Notes: generated by a model from the letters alone, not told the origin. A stretch of 64,000 bases of DNA from Verrucomicrobiota bacterium (GCA_003218375.1 QHNH01000011.1:124001-188000), one strand, 5' to 3'. Positions 34,307 through 44,234 are shown, numbered from the stretch's first letter. Translations and numbers: made by a program.

Positions 34307-37300
34307 CCTGTCACCTCCGTCAAGACGAGTGTTTCAGGAAGCGCGGGCGACAGCACGGCGATCTGCGCCGGAGCAATCCGGTCCGAGAATTTCGTTGGCG
34401 CCTTATTTACGCGGGCCGGTTCCACGACGACGCGGCACTTCACGCTGGTGAGCGATTCAGAGAAGCTCTTGACGGTCGACGGCCCTTTGCCCGCGTTGAC
34501 GGTGGTCTTGAGCAACTCTGCTTCCATGTCGCTCTCCGAGCTCGCGGCGAGGAGCTCCAGATCCACGAAAGCGACGCCGGGCACGCGTTGGATGGTGGAG
34601 ATCACTTCGCTTTTGGTTACGTCTTGCGCGAGATCTCGTCGTTCGAAACTAAACATGTCGAGCAGGGCGGCGCGGACCTTTGGTTCGACAAATTCCCACG
34701 CGTAATCCGGCAGGACACCCACGTTCGCGCTAATGATGAGCGTAAGCATCTCGCGCAGCCTCACTTCAATCGCCACATGCGGATCGCCCAGCTCGCGGAG
34801 CGCGCGGCCAAGATTGTGGTAAAGATCGGAAATTGGATCGATCGGAATATCGTTCGCGCCGGCGATGGTCACGTGCACGACTTCGCGCGCGCCATCGGAC
34901 AATTTGACGGCGCTTGCCTTCCCGATGCCGGCAAAAGTTCTCGTGAAGTCCGCATAATCCTGCCCCGAGACGACGCGGTCGAGCGCGAGCACGCCAAGGG
35001 GCGCATTTTTTCTTATTTGATCGCGTCCTTCGCGGTTTGCGCCGCCGGTTGCCGGAAGTGGATTCACGACTTCCTTCACGCCAAGCGGTCGAGTGGTGAG
35101 CTGGTTAATCTGGCCGGCTTTGACATTGCCCGGCTCGCCGATTCCATTGCGATAGACTGCCGTAATGTTTTCCCGGCCGGTCGGCGGTCTTGCGCCCTGC
35201 CAGCCATTGCCGAAGACGACCGTGGTTTTCGATTCGTCATCCGTTTTTGTGATGAATTTCCGATCCTCCGGCGACGAACCTGCGAGCGTGTCCGCCTCAT
35301 GCCATTCAATTTCATTGACGCGAAGGACCAGGGTGCTCGCGGCGCCGGCCGCAGTGGCTGCAGGCAGGAACGTTAAGGGTGGCTGGCGCAGGGTGAAGCT
35401 TTGCATTGGTTTGCTGGCGTCGCCGCTGCCGAGCACTTCGCTGCGCGTTTCGCCATGGCTGGCTTTGACCACGTTGGCGTAGATCGTCACCTTTTCGCGC
35501 ACGTAACAGTAGGCGGGATCCTTCGAAAGGGTGATGAAGGTGTGCGTCTTGTCGCCTGGTAACGCGGAGATTTCGCCGGACTCCGTTTCTCCATAGCCGC
35601 TGCTCTGGTTGAATCCCAATTGGCCACCGTCAGGCAGAGGCGCCGGTCCGACAAACGATGTCTGATCCGATTGCGTCGGCGCTTGCTGCTTCAATGGCTG
35701 AACGCGGTGCGACACACTCAGGATCATAGTTAGCTCGGACGACTGGATTCCTTTGACCTGTTGGCAGTTCACATCGAACACGTCCGCGCGCTCGCCGGAC
35801 AAAATGACCCAGCGTCCCGCTTCCAGCCCATCGTAGAGGCCATCCAGCTCGATTTCGGCCTTGCAGACCGGGTCGGTAACGGGCGCCTCCGCGAGCGGGA
35901 GTAATTCAGTCTGGAAATAAACGCGTGTTCCCCGCAGCACCTGTGTGGAGGCGGCAGCAGCGACCGCGTCGGAAGGCGACTTGGCGAACCATGCCGGCGA
36001 AATTGTCGGGAGCGTGACCTTCGCTGAAACTCCGAGGGCGGCCAGGGTGGAGGCAGCCGTGCTCTGCACGGTGTGAACCGTGGTTTTGCCGTCGAATTGT
36101 GTCACCGTGGCAAGGCCAGTGGTGTCATGAGACGTCTGCTCGAACGGCGGCCGCTCAATCACCAACAGGCTCTCCGGCCGGATCTGCTCGTATTCCGCAT
36201 CAAGCGCGATCACGGGGAAGTTGGCCTTCGGCAGCGCAAATCCATCCCACGTGTTCTCGATAGTCGGCTGATCGAATCGGGTCACATTACCATTGGAAAA
36301 AACGGGCTGGGCGGGCGTGTTATGACCGAAGAGAGCCGAGACGCGCAGCGCATATACTTTGATCTCGGCCGCAGGCGCGACCGACGCGTTCGCGAGCGCC
36401 GGCACCAGCACTTTTGCCAGCGGGGACTGAAACGCTGTCAGCAAACGAGGAAAGACATCGGCACCCGGCGTGAACGCGGTCGCGATAGAGCGATTCAGTT
36501 TCACCGCACTTGCGGGGGGGACCGACGGCGCTTTCTTTAATGCGTTCCAAAATAGCTCCACCGGCGGCGTTGGCGTGGCCGTGGGTGGGGAGTTCGCGTT
36601 CGCAGGCAAACTGGCCAGCAACTCCGTATGCGCGGAGCTCAATTCATCAATTGTGGTGCCCAGCCATGGTCCCAAGTTCTTGGCCCTGCCGCTGACGCCC
36701 TTCTGGAGTTCCTTCAGGGCCGGCAAAGTTTCGCTTGCGACAAACTCGCTCAGGCGATGGGGATCGTCCGTCAGTTCGTTCGCTGTCGTCCGAAGTTTCC
36801 CCAAGACCGCGCGAGCATTGTCGGCCGTAGCGCCGGAGAGCGTGTTGCTTTCGTGTTTTGCCGCTATCCCCACCACCGCGGCAGCCGTTTGCTGTGGGGT
36901 CGACCAGAAGCGCAGAGTCACAAATGTCCGCTCGGTTGAGGTATCGGCCTTGACCTCGACAACTCGCAACGGAACCGGCATCACTCCCGGAAGCGCGGGA
37001 TCGATCAGGATCGGATCGTTGGCCTTCAGGCCCGTCGTCGCTCCCTTCAACCAAATGCCATGCGTCTTCCCGATTGACTGCACCGTTTGCGGCTGGCTCA
37101 TCCGCGGTTTGAGTGTGTTCCAGACGGTGCGAGCACGGAGAGGTTCCGCGGTTTCGAAGCTTTGCGGCAGTTCGTTAGGCTCGGGCACGCTTTGCGAGCG
37201 GCTTCCGGCGGGGATCGTGACCTCCATTCCTTTGGGAGGAGTCGCTGAGCGATCTTCATCGATGGTATAGGCAAGCCATGCGGTGGCCGAAACCCCGGGC

Positions 37301-37698
37301 CGCGGTGCGTAGCCGATAAGCCGCGCCAGTTCGAGGACGGAGCGTCTTTCGGTGGCCGTGCGCAGGTAGCCTTCGTTCGCGAGACGTTCGTCGTAAAATG
37401 TCAGCACATCGGCCACGATGGCCCAGCCGGCGAGGAGCGCGATCGCGGGATCGCTCGGATCGCGCGTGGTGAGATTGGCGAGCGGTCGAGCGGCGGTGAT
37501 GGCTTGGCCTTGTGCGTCGAACTCGCCGACGGGGACGTCGAGACTTGAGAGACGCGCCACCATCGTCTCGTAAAATGTTGCATAGGTGCCAGCGCGGTAG
37601 GCCAGCGCGCTCAGCCCGGGCCGGTTGGCGAGCGTCAGGGGCGTCAACCTTTCGACGCCCTCGCAGCAGCCGCAGCTCGAACTCGCCGAATTCATCAC
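34303..37698 (-). CDS. eCIS baseplate J-like protein 2 (Afp12/Pvc12-like region)
   Basis: 1,131 aa. N-terminal features of putative baseplate assembly proteins: GLSALAYRAGTYATFYETMV, DPSDPAIALLAGWAIVADVL, TFYDERLANEGYLRTATERR and LIGYAPRPGVSATAWLAY. The C-terminal third carries the gp6/baseplate-J motifs GGANREGRDQIRKNAPLGVL, ALDRVVSGQDYADFTRTFAG and IQRVPGVAFVDLELLA. This forms the wedge around the hub that transmits the trigger to the sheath. Both ends have 4-bp overlaps with neighbours. Confidence 0.87.
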   Translation of the reverse strand: MMNSASSSCGCCEGVERLTPLTLANRPGLSALAYRAGTYATFYETMVARLSSLDVPVGEFDAQGQAITAARPLANLTTRDPSDPAIALLAGWAIVADVLTFYDERLANEGYLRTATERRSVLELARLIGYAPRPGVSATAWLAYTIDEDRSATPPKGMEVTIPAGSRSQSVPEPNELPQSFETAEPLRARTVWNTLKPRMSQPQTVQSIGKTHGIWLKGATTGLKANDPILIDPALPGVMPVPLRVVEVKADTSTERTFVTLRFWSTPQQTAAAVVGIAAKHESNTLSGATADNARAVLGKLRTTANELTDDPHRLSEFVASETLPALKELQKGVSGRAKNLGPWLGTTIDELSSAHTELLASLPANANSPPTATPTPPVELFWNALKKAPSVPPASAVKLNRSIATAFTPGADVFPRLLTAFQSPLAKVLVPALANASVAPAAEIKVYALRVSALFGHNTPAQPVFSNGNVTRFDQPTIENTWDGFALPKANFPVIALDAEYEQIRPESLLVIERPPFEQTSHDTTGLATVTQFDGKTTVHTVQSTAASTLAALGVSAKVTLPTISPAWFAKSPSDAVAAAASTQVLRGTRVYFQTELLPLAEAPVTDPVCKAEIELDGLYDGLEAGRWVILSGERADVFDVNCQQVKGIQSSELTMILSVSHRVQPLKQQAPTQSDQTSFVGPAPLPDGGQLGFNQSSGYGETESGEISALPGDKTHTFITLSKDPAYCYVREKVTIYANVVKASHGETRSEVLGSGDASKPMQSFTLRQPPLTFLPAATAAGAASTLVLRVNEIEWHEADTLAGSSPEDRKFITKTDDESKTTVVFGNGWQGARPPTGRENITAVYRNGIGEPGNVKAGQINQLTTRPLGVKEVVNPLPATGGANREGRDQIRKNAPLGVLALDRVVSGQDYADFTRTFAGIGKASAVKLSDGAREVVHVTIAGANDIPIDPISDLYHNLGRALRELGDPHVAIEVRLREMLTLIISANVGVLPDYAWEFVEPKVRAALLDMFSFERRDLAQDVTKSEVISTIQRVPGVAFVDLELLAASSESDMEAELLKTTVNAGKGPSTVKSFSESLTSVKCRVVVEPARVNKAPTKFSDRIAPAQIAVLSPALPETLVLTEVTG

Positions 37699-40427
37699 CG
37701 GCCTCCCTTCAAATTGACTTTAAGTATGCCGTTCTCCGGATTAACCGGATCGCCGTCAAGCCGCGCCACTTCGAGCGGACCGATCGGCAACAAGCCATGC
37801 TCGATCTCGAAGTTCTTGGCTTCAAATCGGCGCTGCAGCGTCGTCACTTGCACGCTTTCCACACCCTCAACCGCTTGCGCGGCGGCGATCAACCGACTCA
37901 GATAAATCGAATCGCCGAAGGTGAGTTTGTCCGGATGAAAGAAGCCCGGCTCGCCGTTCGTTCGCAGTCCGCTCTGGAAGACATCCAGCAGTTCCGCCTT
38001 AACGTGACCGCTCAGGTAATGCGGCTGCACGCAAATGTTCATCTCTATCTCGATTGGAACGTAACGCGCGCCAACGACCTGCACGTCGTGCCCCATGCGC
38101 CGATAGCATTGCAACATGCATCTGATTCTTTCGAGCAAAGCGTCCGGCGGTTTCAAGGTGCCGAGCGGATCGATCGCCACGCGCACCGAATACCATCCGC
38201 CGGTCCAGCGCAGCTCTGCGCCGGCGCGTTGCACTTCCGCGGGAAACTCGCGCATTACAATCGCGGCGTAATCCTTCGCGATAATGGCGCGCTGCAGTTC
38301 CTTCCGGAAGGCGCGGGGCGCGAAAAGCTTTGCTTCCTGGATCGACTCGGGCGCGCTGCCGCCGCAGGCCGCGAGCGGATTTCGGGGCCGCAATGTCTCC
38401 GCACTAACCGACAGTTTGCCGGGCCAGACAACCCGTGAAATCGCCTCCGCGCCCACATTCCCCGCCACTCCGCCTCCGATCCGGTAGGTCGCCCGGAAAA
38501 GCGTTCCAGCTTCCGGCATGAGGCCCGCGTCGCCATCACCGAAGCGCAGGTGCGCGAGGCCTTCATCGTCGACTTCGACCACGAAGTGCGGCGCATCGCT
38601 CTCGCTGCCGAGCAAATCGGTCCGCGGCTGCCACTCGCCAGGCTCCGAGGTAGCGCTGGTAAGCTTTACCGCGGGGACGGTCCGGCACAGATTTTGCCGG
38701 AGGAGGGCGCTCGCGGACATTGTCCGGCACAGATCATGGTCCGAGCAACAATTCTCCGGCGCGTTCTTCCCCAGGGGTTCGGCAAAAACCAGCGGCCCGC
38801 GTGTCAGGTGCGGACGAAAGCGGCCGGGCGTGATGGTCGTTTCGGACGGGCGTCCCTCCCCTTCGCAAAAGACATCGCTGCGTTCGGTCGGAACACAATC
38901 GAATGGGGGCTGTTGCTCAATCGTTCGTCCGTGATCGACGAGAATCACATTACCGCGCGCGACACTGACGTTTTCAATAAGGCGGCAGGGCGATTGCGGT
39001 GGCTCAACGTCCGCCGGCCCGATCACGGAGATGCAGAGGGGGAAGGGAAGCGCATCTTGCGGGCACCATTCGATCTCGAGCAACGGTGTCGCGAAATCTT
39101 TCTTGTAGCCGGGAAGCTCTTTTCGGCAGAGCGGATCTTCGATGGGTGTTACCCGAGTTAGACAAACAACGTGCCGGCGTGTCGGATCTTTGTCCGCCGG
39201 GTCTCCGGTTTTCGGTCCGATCACTTCTTCGAAGAGGAGAAAATCACCGGGCTGCAACTCGAGCTCGCGGGTGGGCGGCGCCAATTCACGAGAGGGAGGA
39301 GGGCAATGAGGATCGTCGTTTTTTTCGTCAGGAGGGGGTGTCTGTCCACCTGGCACCCACGCATCGCGCAATGTTGCGCTTGTGGAACCGCGCGGCAGGC
39401 AGCATTGGAGATCGCCCCAAGTGTAAAACCAGAGCTCATTGCAGGCCTCTCGGAAACAAACCTCTTCGGCCATCGGCTCGTAATATTCGAATGACCCTGC
39501 GGGCAGATTGTTTACTTCGTTCGCCTTCAGGGCGCCGCCGCCATCTGCGGCCGTTCCGTCCGGCGCGGTCATAAAAGCGATCTCAAGTCGTTTAAGAGTC
39601 AGTTTTTTAGCCGTGCTCCATACGAAAATCCACGCGCGCGCGTTGCAACCCTCGTGCAAAAAATAATCCACCAGCCGCGCGTGGCGCCGCACCGAGATCC
39701 GCTCTCGCGCGGTTTCGAGATACGCTTCCGTACCGACAGCGTCTTGATAGTAACTGAGGTAGTCCCCCGCGTAGGCGAGGATTTCCACCAGGGCGATGCC
39801 GATGTCCGGCACGTGCCGTTCGCGCCAATTGGGCACGATCAAGGCCAGGCGATCGAGGATCAACTGACGAAAACTCCCGTAGTCTTTTGCAAGGTAATTG
39901 ATCTCAGGCGCGACGCGCTTCTCCGGCGGACAAATCCGCTCGACCTTGCAATCCAGATCGGCTGGGCATCCGGGCTTGAAGGAAAATTCAAGTTCGGCAT
40001 AGCGGGGATCGAATCCATGGAAGGGACGAAACTGCTCCCGCCCGGACTTGTCGCGGTCGACGATCGGATGTCCGCGCTCATCGGTCTCGACCAGCCGCAA
40101 AATGTAGAGAGAGAAATCGCCGGCCTTATTGAGCGTGATCTCCATCCAATCGTCTTCTCGCGGATGTTCATTGCGATGGATGGAGACTTTCTTAACGCGT
40201 ATGTCCCGGACGCGGCGCCCACCCTCAACCCGCACGTTCTTCTCGGTAAGGGGCGGTCGCGGCGGCTGGCCTTCGATTACGATCGCGGGCGGCGCCTTCC
40301 CGAGAAAATGGACGGCGATCGTAGAATGATCGTCTCCCGTGATTTCGACGTAATCGAGACCGTTTAGACTCGCGGCCCGGACGCTCTCACGCCGTTCTTC
40401 TCCAAGGCATATCTGAGGAGTTTTCAC
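37695..40427 (-). CDS. eCIS baseplate J-like protein 1 (Afp11/Pvc11-like)
   Basis: Start taken as GTG 40427, 13 bp after the upstream stop; an ATG at 40493 is possible but overlaps by 50 bp. About 910 aa. Motifs: APEINYLAKDYGSFRQLILD, DIGIALVEILAYAGDYLSYY, AVGTEAYLETARERISVRRH and LVDYFLHEGCNARAWIFV, then baseplate-J features LHLRFGDGDAG-type (LAHLRFGDGDAGLMPEAGTL), GGVAGNVGAEAISRV and RAFRKELQRAIIAKDYAAI. Forms the inner baseplate wedge. Next to gp25-like and second baseplate J genes in conserved eCIS order. Confidence 0.88.
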   Translation of the reverse strand: MKTPQICLGEERRESVRAASLNGLDYVEITGDDHSTIAVHFLGKAPPAIVIEGQPPRPPLTEKNVRVEGGRRVRDIRVKKVSIHRNEHPREDDWMEITLNKAGDFSLYILRLVETDERGHPIVDRDKSGREQFRPFHGFDPRYAELEFSFKPGCPADLDCKVERICPPEKRVAPEINYLAKDYGSFRQLILDRLALIVPNWRERHVPDIGIALVEILAYAGDYLSYYQDAVGTEAYLETARERISVRRHARLVDYFLHEGCNARAWIFVWSTAKKLTLKRLEIAFMTAPDGTAADGGGALKANEVNNLPAGSFEYYEPMAEEVCFREACNELWFYTWGDLQCCLPRGSTSATLRDAWVPGGQTPPPDEKNDDPHCPPPSRELAPPTRELELQPGDFLLFEEVIGPKTGDPADKDPTRRHVVCLTRVTPIEDPLCRKELPGYKKDFATPLLEIEWCPQDALPFPLCISVIGPADVEPPQSPCRLIENVSVARGNVILVDHGRTIEQQPPFDCVPTERSDVFCEGEGRPSETTITPGRFRPHLTRGPLVFAEPLGKNAPENCCSDHDLCRTMSASALLRQNLCRTVPAVKLTSATSEPGEWQPRTDLLGSESDAPHFVVEVDDEGLAHLRFGDGDAGLMPEAGTLFRATYRIGGGVAGNVGAEAISRVVWPGKLSVSAETLRPRNPLAACGGSAPESIQEAKLFAPRAFRKELQRAIIAKDYAAIVMREFPAEVQRAGAELRWTGGWYSVRVAIDPLGTLKPPDALLERIRCMLQCYRRMGHDVQVVGARYVPIEIEMNICVQPHYLSGHVKAELLDVFQSGLRTNGEPGFFHPDKLTFGDSIYLSRLIAAAQAVEGVESVQVTTLQRRFEAKNFEIEHGLLPIGPLEVARLDGDPVNPENGILKVNLKGGR

Positions 40428-40440
40428 CGGGCTCGTTTCG

Positions 40441-40797
40441 TTAGGCTGCTCGTGTGAACTGCGCGGTTTGTTGCTCCTGCGTGCGGCGGACAAGGTAAAC
40501 GAGCTCGACCCGCAAGGTCGCGTCCTCGCTGGTCACTTCGAGTTTGTGCACCTGGATGAGATCGCCTAACCAGCGCTGGAGCCCGGCTTGAATGGTGACC
40601 TGCAAAGTCGCGGCCAGCTCGGGACTGTTTGGTGCGAAGACAAGTTGCAAAAGACCGCTGCCGAAGTCGGGACGATTCACCCGTTCACCCGGACTGGTGA
40701 AGAGAAACTCTTCGATCATGTCGCGAATGTGATCGTCATCGGTCGTTGCGGCGGTGCGGCCGCGCCCGTCGAAACAAAATGGAAAATCGATATTCAT
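40441..40797 (-). CDS. eCIS gp25/GPW-like baseplate wedge protein
   Basis: 118 aa from ATG 40797; that start overlaps the stop of the PAAR-like gene by one base. A longer frame to 41082 overlaps the PAAR-like gene and is rejected. DHIRDMIEEFLFTSPGERVN and RPDFGSGLLQLVFAPNSPEL are the classical GPW/gp25 motif (PGERVxxPxFG). Role: baseplate-to-sheath connection that nucleates sheath polymerisation. Confidence 0.9.
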   Translation of the reverse strand: MNIDFPFCFDGRGRTAATTDDDHIRDMIEEFLFTSPGERVNRPDFGSGLLQLVFAPNSPELAATLQVTIQAGLQRWLGDLIQVHKLEVTSEDATLRVELVYLVRRTQEQQTAQFTRAA

Positions 40798-41120
40798 CAC
40801 ATGGCGGTCACGCGGGTTTGCGTGAGCACGATCAGGAGTGGCGTGCCGGTGGGTGTGCAGATCGCCTGGCTGTCGAGCAGGAGCAACGGCTGGCCATTGG
40901 AAGTCACGCGTGTCGCAGCGGTGACGAATTGCGCGGTCACGCACGGACCATTTGCCGCGGTCGGCGGAGGTAATGCGCAGCCCGCGATGACGTAGGGGCT
41001 GGTGATCGCGACAGTGGGTTGCGCGCTCACCAGCACCCGCGGATTTGGAGTTGTGGGTTGCGCCTGGCCCGCATGAGAGCAAAGGACCTGCGCGCCGACG
41101 TGAAGTAAGAAACCGGGCAT
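40797..41120 (-). CDS. eCIS PAAR-like spike-tip protein
   Basis: 107 aa, small beta-rich and Pro/Thr/Ala-rich, starting MPGFLLHVGAQVLCSHAGQA and ending LLIVLTQTRVTAM. Repeated short hydrophobic beta segments plus four Cys and two His (7, 16) suit a metal-tipped PAAR-like cone. It sits between the spike (gp5-like) and gp25-like genes, the position of the PAAR gene in eCIS. The assignment rests on position and composition; it could be a DUF4280-type variant. Confidence 0.7.
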   Translation of the reverse strand: MPGFLLHVGAQVLCSHAGQAQPTTPNPRVLVSAQPTVAITSPYVIAGCALPPPTAANGPCVTAQFVTAATRVTSNGQPLLLLDSQAICTPTGTPLLIVLTQTRVTAM

Positions 41121-41121
41121 A

Positions 41122-41685
41122 TTAAATCACCACCAGAGCTACTTTGTTAATCATCACGTTGGGGCCGACCATTTCGATGGAGGCTCCCTTTCCGTTGTTA
41201 ATGAAAATGCCGGCGTCGTTCACCACGATGGTCGCTCCCGTTGGACTTCGCAGAACAATGCCACCCGTGCCGACAGGTGCAGGCGGCGGGATCGGCGCCA
41301 TGACCGGAAGCGGCGGCGCGTCGCTGATAACAAGCGAATGCTGCAACGTTGTTTGAAACACGATCGTTTGTCCCGGCGGGATCGGCGGAGGCGCGAGCGC
41401 GGATTTCGGCACCTCGGCGAAAACACCCCAGAAACCTCCCACCCAGATCGGGTAGTTTGGATCGCCTTGTTCAAATTCGACCCAAACGCCGGCCTTCAGT
41501 TGGGGGACCATGAACGTTCCCTGCTCGATCCCAGCCATCGGCACGCAGGGGAGAGCCCAGGTGGTGGGAATGAGCCCCTGCACATCGGGGACCATGACTT
41601 GAATGCGTCCTCGTTGTTCGGGGTCGACATTGTTTACCACCGTGCCGCGATATTTGCCGTAATAACGTGTGGGTGTGCCGTTCAT
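41122..41685 (-). CDS. eCIS spike protein, gp5/VgrG OB-fold type
   Basis: 187 aa. The N-terminus (RYYGKYRGTVVNNVDPEQRG, RIQVMVPDV, WALPCVPMAG) is the OB-fold domain of baseplate assembly protein V/VgrG; PQLKAGVWVEFEQGDPNYPI and WVGGFWG follow. The C-terminus (TGGIVLRSPTGATIVVNDAG, IFINNGKGASIEM) resembles the start of a triple beta-helix spike. It forms the puncturing device with the PAAR-like tip. Overlaps the hub gene by 4 bp. Confidence 0.88.
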   Translation of the reverse strand: MNGTPTRYYGKYRGTVVNNVDPEQRGRIQVMVPDVQGLIPTTWALPCVPMAGIEQGTFMVPQLKAGVWVEFEQGDPNYPIWVGGFWGVFAEVPKSALAPPPIPPGQTIVFQTTLQHSLVISDAPPLPVMAPIPPPAPVGTGGIVLRSPTGATIVVNDAGIFINNGKGASIEMVGPNVMINKVALVVI

Positions 41686-42812
41686 GCCGCCACCCTCGGG
41701 ACGGTTGAGATCAACCCATTGCGGCTGAGCTCGAAGCTTTGTTTGTACTCGCCACGCTTGATTTTGTGCGTCACGCTCTTGACGTAGTACAGGCCGTCAT
41801 ACGCGAGGCCGGTGCCGCGCACGCCCACTAATTGGCGGGCCTTCAAAATGTGTCCGTAGCGGACGACATCGAGCTCGCCCCGGCCCGTGACGGCCTCCGC
41901 CCATTGCGACGCCTTGCCCACCCCGATCATGATGGCCTGCAAAAGCGACCGCTTCGAAAGATCGTCGCTCACCGGCGCAAGACGCGTCGGTATGGGAGGA
42001 ATGAGTCCGAGAGGAGGATTGAGCGGTGTGATCGGCGGGATCGGGATGACGACCGGTATCTTCGACTTCTCTTCGTACCAGAAAACGGTGGGAATGGCAT
42101 TGAGGTTCGTATCGAAGGTGAACGAAAGCGCTTCCACGTTGGTGTGCGCATCCATGTTGATGTTGAGTGCGGGCTGCGGGACACCGACCTTTATTTGCGG
42201 CCCCCAATAGGCAACGTTCGCGCCCACGACCGGGCCAGGATCGATATAGAAAACGTAGCCGACATCGGCGGCCAGGGCTTTGATGTAGGCGAGGTCCGTG
42301 CCCTCTTGGGACGGGATGCGCGTGATCGGGATCGGCACATCAATCAGAATGCTCGGGATAACCAACGGAATGATTCCGAGAAGCGCATACTTTAAGAGCA
42401 GGAGCGCGACCCGGCCTTCCGCCGGCAGGGCAGGAAATGGAAAACCGCTGAAATTGATCTTATCCATCAAAACCGAGAGGTCTTCTCCAGTAACTGAAAG
42501 GGTGGAGTGGCGTCCGTCGCTGCTTTGCGAAACCTGGGAATTAGTTACGACGCCATCGATCAAAACGTGGGGCGTCCCGTTAAAGATGACCGCGATAACG
42601 ACGCGCAGAATTGGGATTGGCCCGCCACTCGCCAGCAGGAAGAGCGTGTGCAACGGTGAATCGTTGCTCAGCGTAAACGAAAGCTGAAATCCACTCTGCT
42701 CGACGTCCTTGATCGTGACTTCGACATCGGTCAACGCGTCCATCACTGCCCTCGGCGCGGGGATTGGCACCAGGGGACCGACGTAAAGTTGCAGATTGAT
42801 TCCTTTAAGCAT
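41682..42812 (-). CDS. eCIS hub protein, gp27/VgrG N-terminal-like (Afp8-like)
   Basis: Start at ATG 42812 (MLKGINLQLYVGPLVPIPAP), overlapping the LysM gene by 8 bp; an upstream ATG at 42863 lacks support. 376 aa of mainly hub-type beta barrels: VTIKDVEQSGFQLSFTL, VLIDGVVTNSQVS, LSVTGEDLSVLMDK, IPSQEGTDLAYIKALAADVG and YVFYIDPGP. LAYDGLYYVKSVTHKIKRGE is near the C-terminus, where gpD-type hubs end. It forms the central hub joining tube and spike. Confidence 0.85.
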   Translation of the reverse strand: MLKGINLQLYVGPLVPIPAPRAVMDALTDVEVTIKDVEQSGFQLSFTLSNDSPLHTLFLLASGGPIPILRVVIAVIFNGTPHVLIDGVVTNSQVSQSSDGRHSTLSVTGEDLSVLMDKINFSGFPFPALPAEGRVALLLLKYALLGIIPLVIPSILIDVPIPITRIPSQEGTDLAYIKALAADVGYVFYIDPGPVVGANVAYWGPQIKVGVPQPALNINMDAHTNVEALSFTFDTNLNAIPTVFWYEEKSKIPVVIPIPPITPLNPPLGLIPPIPTRLAPVSDDLSKRSLLQAIMIGVGKASQWAEAVTGRGELDVVRYGHILKARQLVGVRGTGLAYDGLYYVKSVTHKIKRGEYKQSFELSRNGLISTVPRVAA

Positions 42813-43179
42813 CGGGTATCCCGGGAATTCCCTCCGGCAGGGTGAGGCGCAGGCGGCGGCCAATCGTTTCAGTCAGTTCTTGCGGACGCATGGCGCCATT
42901 CGCGTCGCAAATGCGCCAGAACTGTTCCGGATCGCCAACATAACGGGCCGTGACATTGTCGAGGCGTTCCCCTTGGGTGACGACGTGCTCCTGCAAGAGC
43001 GAGAAATTATCCGGCGATGAAAGGAAACGGCGTTTGAGATAGATGACGACGAGACCGGCGCCGGTCTCGATTGTCTTGGTGTCGATGCCGGCATAGCGGC
43101 TCGTGGGCGGAAAGAGACTGGTTTTCAACTGTGGCGGCTGAAGGAGCGACTGCAAGGCTTGGGTTGGATCGTTCATCAA
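42805..43179 (-). CDS. eCIS LysM-domain protein (Afp7-like)
   Basis: 124 aa. The C-terminal half is a LysM-like module: HVVTQGERLDNVTARYVGDP, EQFWRICDANG, then RRLRLTLPEGIPG. The N-terminal half resembles the linker typical of eCIS Afp7 proteins (SRYAGIDTKTIETGAGLVVI, YLKRRF). LysM proteins probably fasten the hub to the tube-initiator protein. 4-bp overlap with the CIS-tube gene upstream. Confidence 0.86.
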   Translation of the reverse strand: MMNDPTQALQSLLQPPQLKTSLFPPTSRYAGIDTKTIETGAGLVVIYLKRRFLSSPDNFSLLQEHVVTQGERLDNVTARYVGDPEQFWRICDANGAMRPQELTETIGRRLRLTLPEGIPGIPDA

Positions 43180-43823
43180 ATGCCTCCGATTCCGAGATTG
43201 CCGAACGCTCCTCCCACATTTTGTCCCGCGAAGCGTTCCTTTTGCTGGAGGTAACTCATGAACAAACTCCCGCCTTTGTTATCGAATCCGATATCGTCCA
43301 CGCTCAGGACGCGCAGACCGAGACTGATCTTCGCCCGGATCGGATTCAGAGCCGCGTCGAACGCTTCTTCGGTGATGCTGAAGTCGGTCAGACGGACCGG
43401 CAGAATCCGGTTCTTGCTCCAGATGAAAAGCGCGAGCGGCGTTTGCATCGGCACGATTTCGAGCACGCCGGAGCGCGCCAAATTGTTGTTGGAATTGAGA
43501 TGCGCGCTGCTTGGATGCACGATCATCTCCAAGGCTGCGAGCTGCGGATGGATTCCGAGCTGCGTCGTCTGTGGATCCGCTATTTCGAGCTGATCGGTCG
43601 CATCAATCTCCGCCTCGAGTTTGATCGTCTCCACCGCCGGTCCCGTCAGTCGCAACGCTTCCGAACGATCCCCACTTTCCTTGAGGCTCTTCGGCGTCAG
43701 TGTCCGGGTCAGCGTGTCGGAATTGTATTGCAGCGTGATGATCCGCAGCACCGAGGAAGTATCCGGATCGATCAAGACAATGCCGCCTTTGAGCAGACGG
43801 GGAGAACGAGGGAAGCTGCTCAT
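43176..43823 (-). CDS. CIS tube-initiator protein (CIS_tube family)
   Basis: 215 aa beginning MSSFPRSPRLLKGGIVLIDP; GGIVLIDPDTSSVLRIITLQ and YNSDTLTRTLTPK are the signature of the contractile injection system tube-like/LysM-partner family. The middle has ETIKLEAEIDATDQLE and GIHPQLAALEMIV; then IWSKNRILPVRLTDFSITEE and AFDAALNPIRAKISLGLRVL, as in tube-cap/initiator proteins. A diverged copy of its 5' end survives in the pseudogene at 45814-46265. It probably connects hub and tube. Confidence 0.85.
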   Translation of the reverse strand: MSSFPRSPRLLKGGIVLIDPDTSSVLRIITLQYNSDTLTRTLTPKSLKESGDRSEALRLTGPAVETIKLEAEIDATDQLEIADPQTTQLGIHPQLAALEMIVHPSSAHLNSNNNLARSGVLEIVPMQTPLALFIWSKNRILPVRLTDFSITEEAFDAALNPIRAKISLGLRVLSVDDIGFDNKGGSLFMSYLQQKERFAGQNVGGAFGNLGIGGI

Positions 43824-44234
43824 GGATATTCGATCGGCTTGCCGCCGTGCTCACCGTTTCGTCGTGAATTATCAAATACCAGTTCGGCATCCCCCAATTC
43901 CTTCGATGAAGCCTCTCTTGGACCGGCGCACAATCGGTGGCCTGGCCGCGGGTTCTCGCTTATCGCTTGTTTGGGGGGGAGGCTCATTGAAGTCAGATCA
44001 TTAATTGCGACGAGATTACATGTGGTCCCGGCGATCCAGCGCATCGGATGAAAGTCTCGCCTCGGGCTCAACTTCACTCTTCGGCAGTCGGAGGGGAACG
44101 GGCTCATAATCGGACCTTGGGATGATGCACAGACCGCCAACCGAACCTCCAGCCTAAAATTTGGATAAATGCACCTCGCCCTAAACGGGCCCGCCTCGCC
44201 ATCGGCGCTCGCGGTCGGCATCATCTTCGCGCGG
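43824..44234. other. Gap of about 410 bp between cargo gene and CIS tube gene
   Basis: No convincing gene. A frame at 43820-44224 (minus) has Cys/Arg-rich composition without conserved motifs and no good start, and plus-strand frames overlap real genes. It may hold the leader of the CIS-tube-to-DUF6519 block, allowing the structural genes to be expressed separately from the cargo genes. A likely promoter was not pinned down. Confidence 0.4.

Noticed and set aside
33611-34705. 364-codon plus-strand frame in the eCIS locus
   Set aside because: Antisense to tail I-like and baseplate J genes with strong homology features.
43071-44051. 326-codon plus-strand frame
   Set aside because: Overlaps the CIS-tube and LysM genes on the opposite strand; shadow.
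43820-44224. 134-codon minus-strand frame in the cargo/structural gap
   Set aside because: Composition atypical, no start signal or motif; treated as intergenic.
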